From assembly GCA_930367205.1 (NCBI GenBank), contig OV884014.1:78409104-78473103 (forward strand): DNA of 64,000 nt, written 5' to 3'. Positions 55,147 through 64,000 of this stretch are shown here, piece after piece. The position numbers and the translations under genes are program-made. The notes below the pieces were generated by a model. That model ran no database searches, was not told the origin of the DNA, and saw nothing but the letters and a program-made list of their open reading frames with translations. Every line of letters begins with the position of its first letter. The first letter of the stretch is position 1. The stretch is from Acanthosoma haemorrhoidale (taxonomy: Eukaryota; Arthropoda; Insecta; Hemiptera; Acanthosomatidae).

Positions 55147-58100
55147 TTAAAATATAATTCTATGTTTCTGTGTTGTACATATGCGGCAGATTTTCTGTAA
55201 AAAAAAAAAAAATTTATTTTAAATATAATAATTGTAGAAAGATATGAATATTTCCTGAAATAGTAAAAATAACTCACCGAGTCAATAGGTAAACAGGACT
55301 CATGAAATATATGGTTACAATGGAACAGCAAAAAGTCAGCTGGCGGGTGACTGTCTGAAGAAATAAAAATTATCCAATATTTAAAATGTTAATATTTATT
55401 TTTGTCATCAAGGAAAAAAAAAATAAATACCTTTTACATTTTTTGTTAAAACTTTACGAAGGCACACTCCACAGAATTGTTCATCTGAAATAAAATATTT
55501 CTACATAAATACAAACAAGCTCACCCGAAAAGATTGTCCAATCGACCAAAACATTAAAGAAGAAAAATAAAAGAAGCCAAACGAATAATAACCATAAAGA
55601 AGCTGTAAGTACCTAAACAGCATGCCCCCATAACACACATGGACAAAAAAGGCCACCTTGGTAACATCACACCTCAGGAGAATGTAAAACTTTTAATAGC
55701 TAAATTTTAATAATTCCATTTTAGATGACATTTTAGGCTTTTTAAAAACTTATATTATTATCCTCTATCAGTTAATTTTACTTGGAATATCAGTCATCAA
55801 GACACAAAACAATTTTTTATAATAAATTTTAAGTACTTGACGTGCATGAGTAGAAATTGATATATTGTTAAAATTTTACAAATAAGAAAAATATGGTGCT
55901 TTAGGCTAATGACACACACAGTGGTTTTTAGGACAGAGTGTCATTCTATTTATTTATACTGACCAAATCACATGCACAGGGGTTTTAACCACCTGGCGGT
56001 TTCTTTGTGTCTTATCAAGGCCAGATGTTGTATGATAGCCAACCAGGCAGTATAATAGATACTATCAGCTCAAACCTAGACCGTCGAAAAGATGTGGGTA
56101 TAAATTAATAAAGCTGTGGAGAGGCAGGTATTTTACTTCTACTAGATACTAAGTACATTCATACACTCTTCAATGGCACCACACTACCAATATTAAGCTC
56201 CTGGGTTCAAATCCATAAATGGAAAGTGACTTTATCTCATTTCTATAAATGGTAGTAGGTGGCTCCCGATGCTAATTATTGTAATGTTGTTTCTAAGGAT
56301 TAATTTGAAATAAAGTTTTTAAAATAAATTGTATAAGTGAGCTTAAATTCAAACTAGTGCAGGAAAATATGGGCGTGTAAAGTGGATCAGGAGGGGAGTG
56401 TGTCACAAAGTGGATTAACAAAGAAACGCCGTAAGGATCAGTTGGTTAGAGTAGCTTGAAAAGAGATGTGTATGTATGATGGATGGTGGAGTGATTTGGT
56501 GATAGCGAGTGGCTGGAGAAGAGAGGTTGAGGACATTTTGCAGTCGCATAATGATCAAGCGTATTTGGCGTTTGGCGTCATATTTGGTCCTCATATTTGC
56601 ATGTGGAAGTATTGCATGACGATTTTGATGGTGGAAGGAATACAGAGACAAGATAGGCAGCTCATCAGGCCATAAGAGTTGTTTGATTGTCAAGAACCTA
56701 CCCGGAGAATAAGAATGATGGATTGTAAGTTCAATTGTTTTGATGTGAAATAAATATTTGTAAATAAAATTAACTTTATAATTGGTGAAGGTGGTGGTGG
56801 GTAAATAAAGTGAGAACATGGCAATATTTAGGCTAAATAGGAGTATTAAGGGTCAAATATAGCAAAATTAATAAAATTGTCTTTATCTTCCCTTAATTTA
56901 GGATACAGACATCTGTCTGGTTTACTGGACACAATTGGGTATACTCATAATCGTTGTTTTTTCTTTCTTTTCCAATGATAGATAGTATAGCAAGGATAAT
57001 AGCAGTATCGCTTCAATAAAGCATCTTCATTCATTTCTTACCAAATTCGTAACACTTCTTTCTAGAAAATGTCATCAATCTCTACATTAAACAAACTGGT
57101 GTGTCAACAGTATTAAAAACCAACTTGATAAACAATGTGAAAACTGCTGGGTGTGTCAGAAGCCTTATAGTCAATACTGAACCATTTCTTAAGTTCTTTG
57201 TAATCTGAGCCATCACAAACACTGGTCTTTTGTGAGGCCCAGTCCAGAAACTGAAATAAAATATTTAAACTTAGAACTAACCTCCAACTAATGTACCCTT
57301 TTGTTGGATGTTGACTACTCGCTGGTGAAGATTAAAGTAGTCATTTGCAATAATGGCGTTGCAACCTTCCTGGACTGAGACCTGAAACAATAAAAAAAAT
57401 GGAACATGATGGAGAAGACAAATGATATGGGGTAAGGAGGGTGGGCTATGAGGAATGCACTGCGTGTATATCACAATTTTCTCGTGTCAAAAATTCCCTA
57501 TGTCATTTTATCATATGTCACTTTGTTGGAGTACAGAAAATTTAGGCGACAATTGGTAGCCAGAAGGCCAGTTGGAAGATGGAACCTTATAAATCTTCAG
57601 AATTTGGACAAGTTGGCAAGACATAGAGGTGGTCAGTGGACCAAAGGTGATTGATGTATGGCCATGGATAGAGAAAGTTCAAACAAGGCACTTCCTCAAT
57701 GCTGAGCCACAAAAGATCAAGTGACAGAAGATGAGAAGTAGGTACTTTACCTGAAGGTTATAATCCTGCAACATCTTGACTAAAGATGCTTTAAGACCAG
57801 GTACTTCAATGCCGTTTTCTATTCTCTGTACCAGAATCCTAGGGTCTACAAAGGCAGCTATCCTCTTCAGCAAGATGGTAATAAATTCTATAATAAAAAA
57901 CACAGATGTAATAGAAATATTACTGCTACTCACTTCTCCCAGGAAAAAAATGTTAAAAGTACTTTCTTATAAAAGTTTTAATCTAATAAAATTTATTTGA
58001 ATGTATTCAAAAAAGTTTTAAGTAATTATGGGCACAACTTGGGCTCTGATATTTTACAAGAAATATATTACAGTAGACCTGAATTCCGGCGAGGATTAGG

Positions 58101-61100
58101 ACTCAAACTGCTCAGATTAAAATTAAAAATGAGATTTATTTCTTATGAACCTATTTCTATTCTATACATCTGCGAAAATTCCAATAAATACACATTTCAA
58201 AAGGTTTTTTTTATATAAAACTTTTATTTCTTAAAAATTCAACCTAAAATTTCAAATGAATTTTTTTTAATAAAACTTAACAATTAATACTAGTCCCACA
58301 ACAAGTTAACAGAATACCCAGATGGTATCTGGATGGTTCAATAAGTGTACAGATTAAAACTGCATGAAGCAAATTTTATGAATATATATTATCTGTTAAA
58401 GTTACTATTTCCTCTGAAGAAATGTAAAATTACATATAATGAGCAATGATTGTTACCAGGTTTTTTGAGCGAGTTGTTTATAAGGTCTTCCCACAAGTCT
58501 TGATCATCATGCTCTTGACAAAAATTGATTGCTTTCTCTACATCTCCAATTTCCATTAGCAGGCTCAACGCTTCTTGGGTATTTCCTATACGACCTGTAA
58601 CAAGAATAAAACATGTTTAAAAACTATATCGACAATAAATACAAACTTGTCATTGCGCTGTCTCTAATATCAACTATGGCCAAAACATTAACCCATTACA
58701 TCTTTGAGTACAGACTTGAAGATAAATAAAATAAGTGCTTGTTAATCTTCAACATGGACAAAGCAAAAGAAATAGAATCTTCAAAAACATTTAAAAAATG
58801 GTCACTAAAGTAATGAAAACTATCTGAAGTCTAATCATTATTTGTACATCTCACATTCTCATGAGGGAAGAATATTGTGAAACAAGCAAAAGGAACACTA
58901 TTTCTTAAGAGCTAAATGAATAAAACAATTGTCTTTGAACATAATCCTGAAGCACATAATAAATTAGTAAGAAATATAGTATTAAAATACTTATTATATC
59001 TTTTATATAATTTATTTATATTTGCTTTATTCTTATCTTAAGGTTCTGATAATAAAAATAGGACAATTCTGGCAAAAAGAATAATTGTTTATTTTCATAA
59101 ATTGATTTAAAATTAATATACAAATAAAATACGTACGTATATAAAATAATACTGTTAAAACTAAATTTATGATTACCTTAATTATTAATCGCGATACTGG
59201 CCAGTGTTTCTTTGTGTTATCGAGCGGTGCATTTTTCCTTTGTCTGATGCGTAGCGTGGTCCGGATCGTCTTCTATCTTGAGAGTCTCCGTTGCTTAGTG
59301 TGGGTTGCTACCTCGTGGTGGTCATGGTCTTCTCCGTAGGGCCGTCCGTAAAAGAGTGACACCTTGTGGCCTCATGCCGGGTCAGACTCCAGTGACCTTT
59401 CGCTGCCATCTTGATCTCTTTGGTTGTTCAATCCTCTTTGGCTCATAAATGATTACTTTTCTTGTTTGAAGTTATATAAATATTAATATTTATATTTAAT
59501 TATTGATCTTATTTTTATTATAAATATTTATGGTAGATATACGCAACGAATAGTGTTTAAACATTCGTGAATCGTGGTACACGAGTCGTATATTGTTCAT
59601 CAACGCTTGCTTTTTTCGAGTTTATCTCAAAAACACCATCAAAAATCACAACATTAAAATATCACAACAATAGATATAGCAGAAATCTAATTAACGTTTA
59701 ATATAACACTGATGTTTATTTCTCTTTAAAATCCTTTCTTTAATTGGCAAGCACTTTCAACAGCCCACTTCTGTCATCCCCAGGCGCCAGGCAGCGATCA
59801 GTCTACTAATACAACCTATGATGGTTGGTAATTAAAGAAAATGTTTTGAAGTGAAACGAACATAGGTGTATTTTAAACCTAAATTATATTTTAATTCTGT
59901 TCTGTACTTGTTCTTTTAAATAAGCGTGATGGTAACATGATAACACTTTACAATGCTTATGAACACATTCATACGGCAGTAATCATCTTCAGTGAGCAGG
60001 TATCAAGTGATCATGTGAAGAACCAAAAACCCTGAGGAAACCTATATTTAGACAAAGAATCATTGATGTGCAAGCCCATTTGCATGGTATATAGTTCTCT
60101 GGATAACGTCACATTCGGATTCAATTGGAACCACGTCTATCCAATCGTGCACAGAACAGTGTTTTAAGCATTCATAATTATAAAGCAGAGAATATATATT
60201 ATGTTGTCTGCATTAATTACTGTAAGAAAAAGACTCTAGAAAATAATTCAATACCTAGAAGGTAGACCATTTCCGGTAGGAAATTGTGTTCTTGGCAAAT
60301 GTCCAGTGCCTCTTGTATCGAGAAATGGTTACTCTCCTTGAGTAATGGAAGAAGTTTATCTCTATTGAAATCAGCGAACAGTTTTACCAGCTGAGGATGG
60401 TATTTATAACAATTTTTAGGATCTCTTTTTTCTAAGGCATCTAAGTACTGTCGGAAAGGAGTCAAATTAACAAAAAAAGTACAAAACTGCAAGTTATTAC
60501 ACTGCCCCACAAAAAAAAATGGTCCACTAAGAAAACTTTGTTATGAAAGGTATTAAAAAATAAGTGCATTATAAAAATTTCATTCTTTAATAAAAAGCAT
60601 ACTCAAAAATAATTTTTGAAAAGAATTGACTTGTTTTCTTTTCAATAAAGGGCTTTGTTTACCTTATTTAATCCTTTATATTATTGGGTAAACAAAAACT
60701 AAAACTTTTAACATCATTCACTATTGTGATTTATTAAGAAGCAAATATTTGAATTTTTCTAAGTGCCTCATTTTACATCTGGAGCAGTGTATTTGAAAAA
60801 AATAATAAAATCATACAAGGTACAGATAGTAGCTATTGTTTGAAAGTTTAGAGACAATAAGATCACGATCAAACTCTTTGCTTTCCATCAAGATGCTGAT
60901 TGTTTTATCTGCATCAAGCATCATTAATTCTTTGAGCATAGACTGGCATGTCGAATAAAGTTGATGGCTTCTGATCAGATCAAAAACTCCTTTATTTTGA
61001 ATTCTGAAACAAGAAGAGTGACAAATGAAAAATCTGAGAACAAAAAAAACCCTAGAAATCTTGTCCAAATGACTTACTTAATATACATAGCAAGCGCTTT

Positions 61101-64000
61101 ATCATGTTTACCGGAGTATGAATACAATATCGCAAGAGCTTCAAGCAGAACCATGTTCGATTTTGGATCACTTTCGAGGATGTGTTCGAGGGCCGCATTT
61201 GTCACAGCTTGCACATTGTATAGGCCAGGAGAAGACCATTTTTTTATAGTTGACAAGAAACCCTTTCAACAAAACAAAATAGAACTGGTAAATATGTTAT
61301 AAAGATAATAATTAGGAGAGTAATAAATCACTATTATTTACCTCTCACAAGAATAAACATTACATTGGGTTGTAGAATATTCCTTTAAAATATATGATTG
61401 AATAGTTTTTATGACCACTATCATAGAACTTACATATAGACAGAACTAATGCTATTTATGAAATAAGTTATGCTTGGTATTTAAGTATGCTTGGTTTGAG
61501 ACAAAAGTTACACATATATGGACAAACCAAATTCAAAGAAAAGAATAGCATAAAATAAATACTTATCAGTAAACCAAAAATATACAAATTAAACTGTATA
61601 AAATGAATCATTCTTCAAATATTTTTAAACAAAAGAAACTTATACCTAATCAAAATTATTAGTCAAAAATAATACACATTGTTAATCCTCAAGAGGTAAG
61701 GTAGAGGCCGTATCTGATTCAGTTCAATCTTTTTGTACCAGTCATAAAATTCTAGCAGCTGCTCTAACTAGTCGTGTCCTAGATGTTACCAAATCTACAA
61801 CTCCAAGGTACAAATCTTTTGAAACTGCCAGTGTTTACATTTTACTGAATTAGCGGCTGGGTCGAAAGCGATCCACCTTACCTATCGTTATGTTACAAAT
61901 TCATTTCTTTATTTAATATTTATTTTTCTATAAATATGAAAACAACCATACCTAACTCAAACATACTCTATCTAAAACCTAACATTTTGTGTATTCGTTT
62001 CTTTTGCCAACTTATTGTTATTTTTTTTTTATCTTGAAAAGGTTGTGCTCCTAACAAGATTAAAATAAATCTCATCAATTGGATCAAATAATCTTAAAAG
62101 TGTTTGTTTTAATCTTTCATCAAATAATCGGAAACAAATTTTTGTATTTATTGGAATACACGGGTGAATGGGTCAAAAAGTTGATGGGTGAAACTAAAAA
62201 AGAAAGAAAAATAAGAAGCTGTTGTTACTAAGGAAAAGGAGAAGGTGAAATAACTGTGATAAAATCAAACATTGAAAAGGAAATGACTAATTGGTGGAAG
62301 AAAGGTTTTGTGGAAAACACAAACTTTCAATCCATAGAAATGAGTCTTTTACTTTGCAGGTTGTAATCTGTTTTCCCAATCTATTCAATATAACTGCTGG
62401 TTGTTGGTTCACATTTTTACTTTAATTGAATTGAATTTTCCTATATAACAAATAAATCATGACTAATGTTAAAGATGGAAGATTATCTTGAAATGTCACA
62501 AAATTAAACTATGAAAACATTTTACTAACAAACAAAAATGAAGGAAGTATGTTAATCCTAAACAAACAATTAATCAGTGTCTTCGGTAAAATTAAATTTT
62601 CCCCCCAAACAAATCCATGGTGCAATACTTTATGAGCTAGCAGGATTGGCGCTAGGCTTTTTAGCTCTCAATTTTGGTTTTTTAAACCGGATTTATTCAA
62701 GTAGCTACTCATTTTTCTTCATGAGAATGAGTGAACCTCAACCAGACCTATCCCCTTCAGAAAAGATCTTTATGGAGGAAGCTGGGAATTGAACCCGGGC
62801 AAAATTAAGAAACATTACTATTTATTGATTAATAATGGTTAAAGATAAAAAAAATAGGGCCAAGATTCGAACCCTAGATTTTCTGATTAACATTCGGACA
62901 CCTTTTCCATTTCTTTAACCAATAGTTAAAAAAATTTATACCTATGTTATAGTACAACTAATAATTATTATTTACTTACATCAGTGTCATTCTTTAAATA
63001 TTCATATAGTACCATTTCATAAATATAAGGTGACAGGGACTCTTCGGGTACACAAGGCAAATATTCTGCGACAGCCCTCAGCTGGTTGTCTTTAGCAAAC
63101 TTAAACACTTCTTTTTCCCAACGATGTTTGTCACTTCCTAGAACATGGTTACAAGCATAGTTTCAGTACACAATATAAAATAAATCGCAAATAATAACAG
63201 ATAAAAATAGAAATTAAACCAAAGAATATTTTTTACAAACTATGTTCTCAAGATTATTGTTTGTAGAGTAAACCGCATTGGTGTTGGAGAGTCACAAAAA
63301 AAGTGGCTTCCGCCCCATTATATATAGTGTAATTGTGGAAATTCTATACTGGTAATGGTTACTTAATAATAAACTTATAAAAATAAAAAAAATATATCAG
63401 GAATTCTAGTTCAATTTGATGTGTAATCAATACAATTTTTTCTGATCCCTCATTTCTTTACAGTTATATGGTTAGTTACATTATTAATTGCAGTTTTTAG
63501 CTATGGTAAATAATCATTAATTTTGCATAAAATATGAGTACTTTGAAATTACCTAAAATTTTATGTGAATTAAGGGCAGCTTCATCATAATTTCCGATAG
63601 CCAATAGGTGGTCAATATATGATCTGCCAACACTTAGTAACGAATGGCGCATGAGAGATTTCGAAGCAGATGCAACCACCTCCAAAGCGTCCTCAAATTT
63701 ACTAAATCAAAACATTTAAAATTAATATCTCATATGCATATTTAACATTCACAATTTTATATTTTTTTCTGCATCGTGAGCAATATCCAATAAAATAATT
63801 AGTTAACTTTTGAAGTTTTTATAAATACTGAACAAAATATATACCTATTAAATGGAACATACAATTTTTAAGTAAAAGAGTTCAATAAATAAACAGTCAA
63901 TATATTGTAATATTAACTATTTAGATATTAAAACAACAAAAATAACTAAATATCTTACCAATATTGAAGAAGCCAGTCGATCTTGTCATCATTATCGTAC
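55147..64000 (-). CDS. VPS41: Vacuolar protein sorting protein 41 (VPS41), C-terminal half, partial
   Basis: A HOPS tethering-complex subunit (light in Drosophila) acting in fusion of late endosomes and autophagosomes with lysosomes. Exons in transcript order: 63959-64000 (cut by the window edge), 63553-63701, 62980-63137, 61078-61262, 60817-61003, 60255-60447, 58457-58594, 57751-57887, 57282-57381, 55431-55484, 55278-55354, 55147-55194. They join in phase to 488 residues plus stop. The clathrin-heavy-chain-like helical repeats are clear: KIDWLLQYCKFEDALEVV, LSPYIYEMVLYEYLKND, ESNHFSIQEALDICQEHNFL, EKAINFCQEHDDQDLWEDLI and LVKMLQDYNLQVSVQEGCNA. The C-terminal RING-H2 is EQFCGVCLRKV, then FHCNHIFHESCLPIDS and KICRIC. 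The N-terminal WD40 propeller lies beyond the window. No disabling change is seen. Confidence 0.96.
56165..56275 (+). repeat. SINE-like repeat, copy 2
   Basis: A perfect-looking B-box ctgggttcaaatcc (56201-56214), with left flank atggcaccacactaccaatattaagct, similar to 18670-18785. It lies in the VPS41 intron 55485-57281. Its A-box is weak. Confidence 0.45.
57448..57654 (+). other. Open frame in a VPS41 intron, possible piggyBac-type C-terminal fragment
   Basis: A 68-codon + strand frame opposite to VPS41, with VSKIPYVILSYVTLLEYRKF and a basic stretch RRQLVARRPVGRW. The LLEYRKF-like end resembles the C-terminal part of piggyBac-type transposases (LLEFR...). No catalytic Asp or terminal repeats are seen, so the assignment is weak and it may be chance. 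Confidence 0.2.
59160..59420 (-). other. GC-rich island with interrupted reading frame in a VPS41 intron
   Basis: A sharply GC-richer block inside the AT-rich 1.66-kb intron 58595-60254. On the VPS41 strand, ATG at 59409 in a good context (caagATGgc) opens 33 codons (MAAKGHWSLTRHEATRCH...) to a TAG at 59308-59310. The same frame is then open for another 40 codons to 59185. A donor-like gtaatc follows at 59176-59171. No acceptor for a VPS41 exon is needed here. It may be a first exon of a nested gene, a transposon leader, or a relic; I do not recognise the product. Confidence 0.35.
59421..60254. other. Rest of the VPS41 intron beside the GC-rich island
   Basis: AT-rich with scattered higher-GC patches (59760-59830, 60090-60170). 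No gene or element boundary is recognised. Confidence 0.4.
61263..62845. other. VPS41 intron without recognised gene
   Basis: AT-rich. A B-box-like cgggttcaattccc on the - strand (62784-62797) is the only motif I can name, and it has no clear A-box partner. Confidence 0.4.
62846..62922 (-). repeat. tRNA-like (Pol III) unit
   Basis: On the - strand: A-box tggttaaagaaatgg, about 35 bases, B-box agggttcgaatctt (62862-62875), then a T8 run (near 62848-62855) as a Pol III terminator. The arms do not form a convincing cloverleaf, so it is a tRNA pseudogene or SINE head, in a VPS41 intron. Confidence 0.45.

Noticed and set aside
56415..56819. 134-codon - strand and overlapping 69-codon + strand frames in a VPS41 intron
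   Set aside because: Both strands are open over the same stretch and neither translation shows a domain or family; probably chance or an unrecognisable relic.

Overview
This window reads as AT-rich nuclear DNA from an animal, most likely an insect. It has GT-AG introns of very uneven size, several decayed mariner-type transposons, tRNA-like repeat heads and three recognisable eukaryotic genes. The G-protein beta gene begins MNELDSLRQEAE and closely follows insect Gbeta13F. The insect order cannot be fixed from this sequence; a hemipteran is only a guess.

Layout. (1) 1-6960: no gene recognised. It holds a dead full-length mariner (3108-4379) and a nested palindrome (4511-4612). (2) 6991-36168, + strand: a complete G-protein beta-1/13F gene with 8 coding exons and 340 residues. 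Its first coding intron is about 25.7 kb and contains two more decayed mariners (14373-15125, 20096-21289), a likely LTR fragment with a heat-shock-type promoter (11209-11900), tRNA-like repeat heads and dispersed repeats. (3) 36169 to about 39440: a long AT-rich probable 3'UTR with (TA)n tracts. (4) 42589-53287, - strand: a complete SPAG6 gene (armadillo-repeat protein of the ciliary/flagellar central pair) with 10 coding exons and 540 residues. One intron carries an intact 209-codon reading frame on the opposite strand (44107-44736) and another carries a dead mariner. (5) 55147-64000, - strand: the C-terminal half of VPS41 (HOPS complex), 12 exons, running off the right edge.

The three genes belong to different pathways: receptor signalling, axonemal motility and late-endosome/vacuole fusion. 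Gbeta and SPAG6 converge. SPAG6 and VPS41 are head to tail on the - strand, with 1.86 kb between the VPS41 stop and the SPAG6 start.

The most unusual structure is a second, diverged copy of the VPS41 terminal exon at 53439-53534. It keeps the splice acceptor, an open frame and the last zinc-binding C-x-x-C pair of the RING, and it lies 152 bp upstream of the SPAG6 start codon. I see no bacterial genes, CRISPR arrays, rRNA or convincing intact tRNA genes.
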